A stretch of DNA of 64,000 nt from Blastopirellula marina (GTDB lineage Bacteria; Planctomycetota; Planctomycetia; Pirellulales; Pirellulaceae), in assembly GCF_002967765.1 (NCBI RefSeq), contig NZ_PUHY01000010.1, positions 1,178,001 to 1,242,000 on the forward strand. Reading direction: 5' to 3'. A model generated the notes under the pieces. It searched no databases. It worked only from the letters and a program-made list of their open reading frames with translations, and was not told the origin of the DNA. Positions within the stretch are counted from its first letter, which is position 1. Each line of letters opens with the position of its first letter. The translations under genes and the position numbers were made by a program. Below are positions 33,094-41,820 of this stretch, piece after piece.

Positions 33094-34293
33094 ATGACGC
33101 GTATTGCTTTGCTGGGGACCGGCCTGATCGGCCGCTTCTACACCGAATCACTTCATGGTAAGCGCTCGCGCGACCGCGTAGCGCTTGTCTACTCACGCAG
33201 CGAAGAGAACGCGAGGGCATTTGCGGAAGAGTTCGATATTCCGCGTCACACGACAGATTTGCAAGCAGCGGTTAACGATTCGGAAATCGATGCCGTCATT
33301 ATCGGCTTGCCCAATCATTTGCACGAACAAGCTGTCGTCGCCGCGGCCGAAGCGGACAAAGCGGTGCTGTGCACCAAACCACTGGGGACCAACGCCGCGG
33401 AATCGCTGCGGATGCTGCAAGCCGTTGAGAAGGCAGGTGTATTTCATGGCTACCTGGAAGATCTTGTCTATACCCCGAAAACGCTGAAGGCGCTCGGCTC
33501 GGTGCAGGCGGGTGCGATCGGCGACGTGCTGTGGGTTCGCTCGCGAGAAACCCACCCCGGCCCGCATAGCGATTGGTTCTGGAACAAAGAGTTCTCCGGT
33601 GGCGGGGCGATCATCGATATGGGTTGCCACTGCATCGAGATCGCTCGTAACTTCATCGGCAAAGACATTCGCCCGGTCGAGGTGATCTGCTGGGCCGATA
33701 CCCAGGTGCATCCGGTCGACGTCGAAGATCACGCTGTCGGCATGGTCCGCTACGAGAACGGAGCGATCGGGCAGTTCGAGGTAAGCTGGGCATTCCGTGG
33801 CGGGATGGACCTGCGAGACGAAGTGGCGGGCACCGAAGGAACGATCTGGCTCAATCATTGGCTGCGAACCGGTATGGAAATGTTCTCGGCCGGCGGCCAA
33901 TCAGGTTACGTTGCCGAGAAGGCCGAGAGCGACACGGGCTGGCTCTTCCCGGTCGGCGACGAAGCGGCCGCGCTGGGATACGTCGATATGTTTACGGACG
34001 TGTTGAATCAGTTGGAATCAGGCGGAAAGCCAATGGAAGACTTCTACGATGGTTACATCGTTAACGCGATCATCGATGCTGCCTACGCTTCGGTTCAAAG
34101 CAAGCAGTGGACCGCCGTCGAACTACCACTGTGGCGTGGCCGAACGAACGTTCCCCACGTGGGCGTATCACGCGACTTCGATGAAGAGCACTTGCTGATC
34201 AAACGCGAGAAGATGCCCAGCGGCGCAACAAAGCTGATCCTACGTCACAAAACAACGGGCGAAGTCAGCCAACGGGTCGTTGAGGCAGAATGA
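33094..34293 (+). CDS. Gfo/Idh/MocA-family oxidoreductase
   Basis: 399 residues. The N-terminal Rossmann fold starts with [16 protein letters not shown] (GxGxxG at 8-13), and the family's lysine motif appears as [11 protein letters not shown]. Later residues include [24 protein letters not shown], the usual substrate-binding part. It oxidises or reduces sugars, inositols or related compounds with NAD(P). It follows the PhyH gene on the same strand. The C-terminal tail ([25 protein letters not shown]) is longer than in many relatives. Confidence 0.92.
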   Translation: MTRIALLGTGLIGRFYTESLHGKRSRDRVALVYSRSEENARAFAEEFDIPRHTTDLQAAVNDSEIDAVIIGLPNHLHEQAVVAAAEADKAVLCTKPLGTNAAESLRMLQAVEKAGVFHGYLEDLVYTPKTLKALGSVQAGAIGDVLWVRSRETHPGPHSDWFWNKEFSGGGAIIDMGCHCIEIARNFIGKDIRPVEVICWADTQVHPVDVEDHAVGMVRYENGAIGQFEVSWAFRGGMDLRDEVAGTEGTIWLNHWLRTGMEMFSAGGQSGYVAEKAESDTGWLFPVGDEAAALGYVDMFTDVLNQLESGGKPMEDFYDGYIVNAIIDAAYASVQSKQWTAVELPLWRGRTNVPHVGVSRDFDEEHLLIKREKMPSGATKLILRHKTTGEVSQRVVEAE

Positions 34294-34418
34294 TCAGAGA
34301 GAGCGTGACCCCGGATCACACCGATGGACACGGATAAGACTCTTATGGTGGAATCAACATAAAAGCGTTCCCCCCAGTAAGAAGGCCACGATTGATCTGG
34401 CTCGAAAAACGGGGCCAA

Positions 34419-35636
34419 TCACCAATCCTCATACGGCGAATGCAGATGCGGCTGTGGCCCTTTAGGAAAAAACCGCTCGTATTCGACTTCGGCCTGTCCA
34501 ACCGTCTTGAGGCGAATCTTTCGGTCGGAACTGACCTCGATAAAGAACAGCTCGGGGGCTTGAGCTAGTGGTCGGATACCTTTATCCGAGATGTGCGTGC
34601 CTAGGAGCGTCAGACTGAACAATTCCGGAGCATGGGCCAACTTGGCGACGCCACGATCGGTAATGCTGGGATTGGCCAGGTATAGGTCAGACAGGTTAGG
34701 CATCTTCGCCATCGTGGCTAGATCTTCGTCGTTAATGCATGGGGCATCCAGATAGATGGATGACAAGGTCGGAACCTGAGGCCAGATCTCTGATGTTGCA
34801 AGCGTGGCATCTTGCTCGGACGGCAGACAAGTCATTTCCAAAGACTCCAGATCCGGCATCTGGGTGACAATCTCAAGACTGCGGCCGGTGACTTGCGACA
34901 TCGGTAACAACATAGTTTTGAGCTTCGTCAGATTCTTCAGATGCGCGACTCCTTCGTCCGTGATTTGCGGCATCTTATGGATCGTGAGGTACTCCAGTGA
35001 CCGTAGTTGGCCCAGCTTGGAAAGTCCTTCATCGGTGCCGGTCGACTCCACAATGAAGATTTCCTTCAGACTTGAAAACTCGCCGATCGCTGCCAACTGG
35101 GCGTCGGTGACTTGGGTGTCGAGTAAGCCCAACTCTCGGACCCGCGTCGCCTGTGCGAGTATCGCCAGACATTCCGCCGACGGGGACATGCGCGCGAAGC
35201 GAATTGTTTGCAGCTCTGGCAAGTCGGCAAGGATCCTGGCGACGTCCTCGTTGAATTCGCAATCTTGCAGGTCGATCGTTTGCAGCTTTCGCAGATGGAT
35301 AAGGGTCGTTGCCAACATTTCCGCCGATCGACCATACGTATCAACGGTGACCGCATGCGACGCGTAGTCTTCCCCTAAGAGCGCTTTCATCACGAAGTTG
35401 CCGGGGGGTCCTTCTTGGTCGCTCCATTGAGCAAGCTCCCAGTCATAGTCAACGTATCCCCCTCCACGACCTTCCGAAGTCAACTGGTCAATCGCTACTT
35501 GCTCCGCAGGGCTCCAATTGGTGAACCAGAAGAGGAATAGCGTCAGAATCACCGCACCCAAAAGACATGCGGCAACTAGTGACACAGGTACCAACCAACG
35601 GCCATGCAGCGGTCGGGAAGATGATTGATCAGACAT
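34419..35636 (-). CDS. Membrane-anchored leucine-rich-repeat protein
   Basis: 405 residues from the ATG at 35636. After a cytoplasmic tail, one hydrophobic helix (about 16-38, VPVSLVAACLLGAVILTLFLFW) anchors it, then a region LTSEGRGGGYVDYDWELAQW. From about residue 110 to 380 it has LRR repeats, for example TIDLQDCEFNEDVARILADLPELQTI, ELGLLDTQVTDAQLAAIGEFSSLKEI, YLTIHKMPQITDEGVAHLKNLTKL and LYLANPSITDRGVAKLAHAPELFSL. Repeat units are about 24 residues. LRR domains bind proteins; the partner is unknown. It neighbours a SUKH gene and a HEAT-like gene. Confidence 0.82.
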   Translation of the reverse strand: MSDQSSSRPLHGRWLVPVSLVAACLLGAVILTLFLFWFTNWSPAEQVAIDQLTSEGRGGGYVDYDWELAQWSDQEGPPGNFVMKALLGEDYASHAVTVDTYGRSAEMLATTLIHLRKLQTIDLQDCEFNEDVARILADLPELQTIRFARMSPSAECLAILAQATRVRELGLLDTQVTDAQLAAIGEFSSLKEIFIVESTGTDEGLSKLGQLRSLEYLTIHKMPQITDEGVAHLKNLTKLKTMLLPMSQVTGRSLEIVTQMPDLESLEMTCLPSEQDATLATSEIWPQVPTLSSIYLDAPCINDEDLATMAKMPNLSDLYLANPSITDRGVAKLAHAPELFSLTLLGTHISDKGIRPLAQAPELFFIEVSSDRKIRLKTVGQAEVEYERFFPKGPQPHLHSPYEDW

Positions 35637-35918
35637 GACGGGTGAAATGAATGGAGTCGTTTCAGATTTCGCAAAGCATGAACCATGCCCCGACAATCAT
35701 AAGGTACCGAACAGATCGCGTCGAACCTTTCGGGCGATTTAGATGGGCACCTTTTCTTCGATGCAGAGTATTTGTTCTTTCAGGCTTGTCGCGATTATGT
35801 GGACTCATGGTACGATTGGATGCATCGGCTGGCGGAGCAGAATCTCGTTTGCCCTGTCGACGCTATTCTTCGATCGTGCACGCAGCAATCGCCCCTCACT
35901 TCTTGAGAATACCCTGCA

Positions 35919-36701
35919 TTGAATATCGATCCTTATCTCGAAGAAGTCCTCAAGCAATTGGCCGCTGGAGAGTTGGAACCGGAGGTTTGGTTGACTTGGT
36001 GGGAGGAGCACTCGGACATGGTTGCTCAGCAAATCAAGCGGGCACCATTCTTGCGATTAAAACCGCCTCGGCCGGGCGGATTTGGGCCGCCGAGTCGATG
36101 TGCTCTGGTCAGCCAACAGGAAGCGATCGCTCTGCTGAGCTCTTGGGGTGTCGAGCATACCACGTCCGATCGATACGAACAGGCGTGGCAGGCAGACTTC
36201 GCAAAGTTTCAAGCCGATGAAAAACAGGCCAACAAGGCGCTGCAGCGGAAGTTCAAACCGCCGTTGGATCGACTGCGAGAAGCATTCCCGAAACTGGCTC
36301 GCTTCCTGGAACGCCATCTCGATCAGATCGAAACACTCGCTGATGCCGCCACACCGGAAGAGATCGTCCAATTGGAAACAGCCCTGGGCGTACCGTTGCC
36401 CGAATCGTACCGAACCTTCCTGGCATGCACTGCGGAACTTATCTATGGCGAAGGGCTTCAGATCGGCCTGCCACATACGTTCATGCACCCGAGCGACGAT
36501 ACGCTTCCTTCGAGCGGGATGTTGTGCCTCGGCGATTTTTGGTGGGAAGGAGACGGAGATCAAATCCTGGTTGGCAAAGCCGCGCCAGGCAGCGAGCCGC
36601 CGCTGCTTTACTACAACCACGCCACGCCAGCGATCAGCCAGCTCGCTAAAAGCTTCGCAGCCTGGACCGAATCGCTACCGCGGATGTTGGCTGAGATTTA
36701 G
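35919..36701 (+). CDS. SMI1/KNR4 (SUKH) family protein
   Basis: 260 residues starting at TTG (35919); the first residues MNIDPYLEEVLKQLAAGELEPEVW fit a real N-terminus and no ATG is available nearby. The SUKH domain is at about 140-255: ATPEEIVQLETALGVPLPESYRTFLACTAELIYG and GMLCLGDFWWEGDGDQILVGK. The first half (to about 130) is a coiled or helical region. SUKH proteins are frequent immunity proteins of contact-dependent or polymorphic toxins and also occur as housekeeping proteins. No toxin is visible next to it. It converges with the large HEAT-type gene, leaving only 26 bp between stops. Confidence 0.82.
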   Translation: MNIDPYLEEVLKQLAAGELEPEVWLTWWEEHSDMVAQQIKRAPFLRLKPPRPGGFGPPSRCALVSQQEAIALLSSWGVEHTTSDRYEQAWQADFAKFQADEKQANKALQRKFKPPLDRLREAFPKLARFLERHLDQIETLADAATPEEIVQLETALGVPLPESYRTFLACTAELIYGEGLQIGLPHTFMHPSDDTLPSSGMLCLGDFWWEGDGDQILVGKAAPGSEPPLLYYNHATPAISQLAKSFAAWTESLPRMLAEI

Positions 36702-36727
36702 CATGGAAAGGATAGATTAACCAGCAT

Positions 36728-38980
36728 CTACAGCGGATTCTCGGGGATTCCCTGCTTGACCAGGAGGTTCTTTCCTTCAGGAAAGAGGCGAAGGAAGGTT
36801 GTTTGATGGTGTTGGAATTGCTCGGCGTGCATGGCTCGATCGGAGTTGTATTTACTCTCTTTGATCTCTTGCATCAGCTTCGCTTGGCAATCGATCAGCA
36901 GTGATTGGGCCTTGTCGATCTTTCCTTGGTGAAACCAAATCTCGGCGAGCATGCTCATGCTTTCGCCGCGGTAATACTCGTCCATTCTTTCGTAAAGCGA
37001 GAGAAAGTGCCGCTCGGCTGGTTCGTAGGCCCCTGCTTTGAAGGCAGCCATGCCGAGTTGACCGTGGCCGAGATTATGCTGCCAGTAAGGGGTGAACCAC
37101 TCGACCCATTTCACGATATCGCTCTTTCTTTCCTCGGCGACCAATGCATCAACGTACTTCTCAAAATTCCTGCCTAAGACCGTAAACGAGTCGTAACAAG
37201 CTTCACGAATCGATTCGTCTGCCTGGGCAGCTAGTTCGAGAAATCTCTCGTAGGTTTCAACGACGACCATCGACTTCGGAAGGCCTCGCGTCTCACAGAC
37301 GGCATCGATATACGCATCGAATTGATTGGATAGCAGATGTTCGCACAGCAATTCTTTCTGCCGATAAACGGGGCCGTTCGCCGCTTCGTTCATCAACTTC
37401 TCATAGGCGACCACAAATTCAGCGGGAGATCGCTGAGGCGAGTCCGAACGGAGGAACTTCTTTCGATCAACGGACTCCTCAAAACCTAGCAGTTGATGGC
37501 CGATATGAAGGTTCAGAATGGGATTAAAGTTATTGGGTTGTTCTGACTTGGGATACCAGGCACTTCGTGGTCCATCGAGTACGACCCAACCTTCTTCTCC
37601 GTCGAGCCTGGCCGTTGCGAGCGCAACAAAACGGCCTGGGGTTTTCAGTTTCGGAGATACCTCGGCCACATCGGTAATGGTTGGTGACTCGAGCGGTTTG
37701 CCAGACCATTGATTTAATAGCTGGGCATATTCTTGCGGATCGGTAATTTCCGTTTCCTGGATCAGCTCTTCGTTTTGCATCTCCCAATAGCAATGGATTG
37801 CGTAAACATCTTCCGGTGGGCGTTGATCCATCTTGTACATGAAAAAGCACCAGGTCATGCTTCCCACAAGGCCACAATCGACGTCGTCTTCTTCGAGACC
37901 GGTTTGATCGTAGACGCGGTACTTTAAAATCCAGAAGGGACGCGGCTTGTTTTCTGGCGGCCAAGCGAGCATCCGATGATCGACCACCTCTAACTCGTCC
38001 GGTGGGCGGCCAAGTTCATTGGGATGAGCCAGCCAGTTCGAGAACTCGGCTTTGGCTTGAAACTCCGGCTCGTTTGCCTCTTTCGGAATCAGTTCCTGAT
38101 GCCCTAATTCCGTAAGATAATGCTGAGCAATACTGGAATGCGCAATGTCCAGGCAATAGCGAGCCAACTGTCGGAGGCCAGCGTCTCGTCCTACTTTGGC
38201 TGCTGCCCAAGACGCTTCGATCTGTACGCCGACATCGGGATGATCCATCGCCAGGTGCAATAGCTGGTCACGCCCAGGCCCCGTAAGAAAAGGCAATGCA
38301 GCCGTGGCGCTATTGGCATAACTGAACTTTTCCGGATCGCTTTCTTCCAGCCAGCCTCGCAGCCGCTGCTCTCCTTCGGCCGAGTCGAATGGATGGCGTT
38401 CAAGCGTTCCTGCAATCGCCGATTTATTGGCACTATCCAGAAAGGCAATCGCCAAGAAATTCGACGGCAAATGCTCACTCAATGCTTGGTAGACGAAGTC
38501 GCGATGAGGATGGTCGTCGCCTAAAATCGAAAGGATGACGTGCCACATGTAAGCGTCATCCTTCAGCGGCATTTGGGCCGCTTCCACGATCTTCTCAGCC
38601 CCGTCCTGTGATCCGTACATGGCTAAGATCTTCAGCACGTACAACAGATCGTCTTCGTCGTCTTCATTCGCCTCTTGTATCCGGGCGTCGAAAATGCGGG
38701 TTAAGAGCGGCAGCCCTTCGAGATACAAGACTTTGAAAGCTGGGGCTCTGGGACTTTCTAGATCTTGAAACAACGAGGTCAACGCGTGGAGCGATGACGT
38801 AAAGGAATTTTCATCGGCCGGACGCTTAAGAGGCAGCGACGCCAACGCATTGCAAATTGCCTGAGCGTCCGCTTTGGAGCGAATCTGATAATCGTCTAAC
38901 TCGCGCAGTTCGTCTGCGAGATTACCGCCTGGCTTCAGCCCACGTTTAATGGCTCGCTGAAGCGCACTGCTAAAGAACAT
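36728..38980 (-). CDS. Large HEAT/TPR-like repeat protein of unknown function
   Basis: 750 residues from the ATG at 38980, which has GGGAAGG just upstream; an in-frame TTG at 39013 is weaker. It is a soluble, helix-rich protein. Residues about 20-300 look like HEAT-type helical pairs (LEGLPLLTRIFDAR, LLYVLKILAMYGSQDGAEKIVEAA, LLHLAMDHPDVGVQIEASWAAAKVG). The middle (about 320-520) has beta-like sequence with many Trp and Tyr. The C-terminal 150 residues have TPR-like units (GQLGMAAFKAGAYEPAERHFLSLYER, MLAEIWFHQGKIDKAQSLLID). Probably a scaffold or protein-binding factor; nothing catalytic is seen. Confidence 0.7.
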   Translation of the reverse strand: MFFSSALQRAIKRGLKPGGNLADELRELDDYQIRSKADAQAICNALASLPLKRPADENSFTSSLHALTSLFQDLESPRAPAFKVLYLEGLPLLTRIFDARIQEANEDDEDDLLYVLKILAMYGSQDGAEKIVEAAQMPLKDDAYMWHVILSILGDDHPHRDFVYQALSEHLPSNFLAIAFLDSANKSAIAGTLERHPFDSAEGEQRLRGWLEESDPEKFSYANSATAALPFLTGPGRDQLLHLAMDHPDVGVQIEASWAAAKVGRDAGLRQLARYCLDIAHSSIAQHYLTELGHQELIPKEANEPEFQAKAEFSNWLAHPNELGRPPDELEVVDHRMLAWPPENKPRPFWILKYRVYDQTGLEEDDVDCGLVGSMTWCFFMYKMDQRPPEDVYAIHCYWEMQNEELIQETEITDPQEYAQLLNQWSGKPLESPTITDVAEVSPKLKTPGRFVALATARLDGEEGWVVLDGPRSAWYPKSEQPNNFNPILNLHIGHQLLGFEESVDRKKFLRSDSPQRSPAEFVVAYEKLMNEAANGPVYRQKELLCEHLLSNQFDAYIDAVCETRGLPKSMVVVETYERFLELAAQADESIREACYDSFTVLGRNFEKYVDALVAEERKSDIVKWVEWFTPYWQHNLGHGQLGMAAFKAGAYEPAERHFLSLYERMDEYYRGESMSMLAEIWFHQGKIDKAQSLLIDCQAKLMQEIKESKYNSDRAMHAEQFQHHQTTFLRLFPEGKNLLVKQGIPENPL

Positions 38981-39064
38981 TCGCCTTCCCTTAACTAGCT
39001 CCGTATGTCGCAACTCAGGCTCGGCTGCGATTTGCTGATCGGATTGTTGCTCGCTGCCTCGTCG

Positions 39065-39280
39065 CTAGTCGACGTCGACGCACTGACTTTCCAAGATTCG
39101 GACGGCCCGCTTGGCTTCGTCACCATCGAGTAAGATGTGCAACAACGAGCTTCCTTCGCTGGGGTTCATGTGAATGGTCAGGCGGCCTGTTTGCGGTTCC
39201 AACCGGCACATCTGAATGCTGCTGAGGTTAACATAGCAGGTATGACCATTGGAATCGGGAACGCGTATGAAGTTGGACAT
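39065..39280 (-). CDS. Small hypothetical protein (71 aa)
   Basis: 71 residues from the ATG at 39280, with CAGGAG about 9 nt upstream, so the start is well supported. It reads as a small beta-rich domain: FIRVPDSNGHTCYVNLSSIQMCRLE, RLTIHMNP and LHILLDGDEAKRAVRILE. The alternating pattern suggests a single small sheet with one C-terminal helix. No family is recognised. Confidence 0.72.
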   Translation of the reverse strand: MSNFIRVPDSNGHTCYVNLSSIQMCRLEPQTGRLTIHMNPSEGSSLLHILLDGDEAKRAVRILESQCVDVD

Positions 39281-39431
39281 AGGTTTGTCTCCTGAGAGGT
39301 GCATCTTCGTTGCGATTCAAGATATCCCTCGGAAAGAAGACAAGCAACACGTCGACCGGGGGTTAGGCAGAAGTGCCGTAAAAGCGATCCCACTGGACAA
39401 ATTAGGCAAGTCTCGCCGAAGGGTCTTGTAC

Positions 39432-40199
39432 TTACTGATCGCCAGGAAGAGTTGTGTTAAGTTTCGACTTTTCAGCGGAATCCTGTTCGCGTTGATCTTG
39501 TCTCTGCTGAATAAGCTCCTCCACCTTCGGATTCAGCTTCTCAAAATCCCAGTGCCGAAGCAGTTTCCAGTCGATCTCAAGGACTTCACTCAGCGAGTCA
39601 CTGGTCTTAGCACCTTCGCTTTCGGAGTTCACGAAATCGCGAAAGACCTGCTCTTGCTCGTCCGGGGTGAAACCGGCTGCCGTCATTTTCTCTTCTAATC
39701 GGTCGAGAGCGACTTTTTTCTGGGCCAGTTGATTATTAAACCAAGCGATACTTTCCCGGCTTGCTCGCTCGCGGGCAGGTTGCTTTCGCCGTTCCTCTTT
39801 CTCGAACTCAATAAAGACAGGCGCCACTTTAACGGCCGCGACGCCCAGTAACATGAGCACGGCCAAGATCCGTGGATCGAGAAACAAGCGGCCTGGCGTT
39901 GCTGGCTGGGCAGTCTCTTCGGGCAAGACGCCTTGCTGTCGAAGGTAGGCGGTGTACGCATCCGCTTCGTTTTTTGTTTCTTCCACTTTGGCGTTCTTTG
40001 GATCGTCCATCCAAAAGGCCAGGGCCCCAAAGACGAGCATCAGAAGCCCGACAGGTAGTGCGATCGCTGGGTAAAGAATCCGATAGAAGTCACCCGCGAC
40101 GAGCCCACCGGTAGCCACTTGGTAGATTCCCAGGCCCGAGACGACCATCCCCCCGAACATGAATTTGAGACCAATATATCTGGTGCCGGCTTCCGACAT
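39432..40199 (-). CDS. Membrane protein with C-terminal coiled coil
   Basis: 255 residues from the ATG at 40199 (GGAAGAAG upstream). Three hydrophobic segments at about 12-30, 40-62 and 107-127 (GLKFMFGGMVVSGLGIYQV, LYPAIALPVGLLMLVFGALAFW, ILAVLMLLGVAAVKVAPVFI) make membrane helices. A basic/acidic coiled region then follows (about 130-250) with FNNQLAQKKVALDRLEEKM, EQEQVFRDFVNSE and a Gln/Arg/Lys-rich end. It looks like a membrane-bound protein with a cytoplasmic or periplasmic coil; function not recognised. Confidence 0.7.
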   Translation of the reverse strand: MSEAGTRYIGLKFMFGGMVVSGLGIYQVATGGLVAGDFYRILYPAIALPVGLLMLVFGALAFWMDDPKNAKVEETKNEADAYTAYLRQQGVLPEETAQPATPGRLFLDPRILAVLMLLGVAAVKVAPVFIEFEKEERRKQPARERASRESIAWFNNQLAQKKVALDRLEEKMTAAGFTPDEQEQVFRDFVNSESEGAKTSDSLSEVLEIDWKLLRHWDFEKLNPKVEELIQQRQDQREQDSAEKSKLNTTLPGDQ

Positions 40200-40241
40200 G
40201 GGCTTCTTCCATAACGACGACAAAACATGTCAGCATCTGAA

Positions 40242-41663
40242 TCAGTTGTTACCGCGAGGTGCGTTGTTTTCAATGCGACGAAAGGTCAACTTCGGTTGGA
40301 TCACCAGCAGCGAGACCGAATCGGCTTTGCCGGGATTGTCCGAGAATTCAAGTTCTCCATCCGCTTGAAACTGATAGCGACCATTTGAATAACTGGGCAA
40401 GTAAAGCTGAGTTTTCCCCTCATCGTCCATTCCGAGATAGCCAGCCGTGACCGGGCCACCCCAGTAGATTCGCACCGTGGGAAGACCAGCGGCCTTGGTT
40501 ATGGCAAGACGTCGCTTCTTAGCGTCTTGGTAATCTCCGATAACTTGATCGATTAACTTTTGCGGGGGACGTGTGGGAATCTTCACGTCGGACGATTGAT
40601 CGAACAGCAACTTCTCGAGCTCAGAAACAGCGAGAGAAAACGGTAGTGACTCATCTTGATTGGCCAAAACAATTAGCGTTCCATCGATGGTCGGGTAGCG
40701 ACGGATTTCGGCCAGGAATCCGCGAACACTGCCGCCATGACGATGACAGATCGCCCCGCCGGGATCTTTCGCGACGAACCAGCCCAAGCCGTAACCACCT
40801 TGGTTAGCTTGGATCATTGCGGCCACGGATTCCGCATTGAGTAACTTGCCATCGTGCAAAGCTCGGTCCCACCGCCACAGATCTTCGATATTGCTGACCA
40901 GACCACCCATTCCCCGGTATTGGTATCCATAGCTTCCGTAAGGATGCTCCAACGCAGATCGTGGTTTGCCGTAGGTCGACGTTCCGATCGCGACGGTCGA
41001 GTCGGTCGGCTGCGGATCTCCAGTGAAGCATGACTTCGTCATACCACACTGCTGCAAAATGTTTTTACGAATCGTCTCGGTGTAGGACTCGCCGCTGACC
41101 TGGGCGATGACTTCGCTCAAGACAGAATACCCTTGATTTCAGTATTCAAAGTGAGATCCTGGCGTGTGCTTAGGACCTCCTTTAAAGAACGTCGGCACCA
41201 CGGCATTGAAATTGTCGCCTGATCCCTGCGTGTTCGTTCCAGGAATTCCAGACGTATGGGACAGTAGCTGGCGAATTGTAATCGCTTTGCTATGCTCTGG
41301 CACGTTGGGCAGATGCTTACCAATCGAGTCATCGAGTGAGAGTTGGCCCTGCTCTGCCAATTGCAGGATGGCGATCGCAGTAAATGGCTTCGTGCAAGAG
41401 GCGATCTCGAACAGTGTCTTAGAGGTTAAATCCTCCCCGTCTTGCTCGTGATTGGTCGTGCCGCGGGCAAACACTGCGATGACCTTACCCTCTCGAGCGA
41501 CCAAGACCACGCCGGAGAAACCGAGATTCTGATGTAACTCATCAACATACTGCTGAATTGCCTTGCCACGATCGCCAACCGTGATGTCTTGCTCGTTGGC
41601 ATTTACCTGTGCTGCGAGGCACAGGTAAGAGATCCAGGCTGTTATGACTAGCAGACGTTTCAT
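40242..41663 (-). pseudogene. Serine hydrolase (class C beta-lactamase/esterase type) broken by an in-frame TGA
   Basis: One frame carries the whole gene: ATG at 41663 with signal peptide (LLVITAWISYLCLAAQVNA), S-C-T-K (in IASCTKPFTAIAIL, the SxxK motif) and, after a single TGA at 41139-41141, the continuation NQGYSVLSEVIAQVSGESYTE. The TGA lies exactly in the middle of the Y-x-N catalytic motif (FEY-stop-N), where serine is normal; TCA to TGA is a one-base change. Later parts (GMGGLVSNIEDLWRWDRAL, HRHGGSVRGFLAE) match the family. The gene is therefore probably inactivated, or the base is a sequencing error. Read-through or selenocysteine is unlikely (see rejected items). Confidence 0.8.
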
Positions 41664-41820
41664 CGTAACGATTCCTTTGCCATGTCGTTTGTGGGCGAAT
41701 GACGGTATCGCCGTTGAGTCCGATCTGAATTTTCTCGGCTCCGGAAGGAAGGTGCACGACGCGGACAAAGGTTTGTCCTGCAGAAGTGCAACCAATGTCG
41801 ATGCGGATCGTTTCAGGCAT
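41664..41820 (-). other. Small ORF-like segment between the ligase stop and the serine hydrolase
   Basis: An ATG at 41820 overlaps the ligase stop codon by a few bases and starts a frame with a natural-looking beginning: PETIRIDIGCTSAGQTF and VVHLPSGAEKIQIGLNG, for about 45-50 residues. It then reads into the serine hydrolase in another frame without a convincing end. It may be a short coupled gene truncated or frameshifted near its 3' end, or only chance. The serine hydrolase start at 41663 has its own AGGAAT upstream. Confidence 0.25.

Noticed and set aside
41139-41141. TGA as selenocysteine in the serine hydrolase
   Set aside because: The normal residue here is serine, not cysteine, and the hairpin after the TGA (TCAAG...CTTGA) is only about 2 nt away with its loop 7 nt from the codon, too close for a bacterial SECIS element. 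A single-base mutation is simpler.
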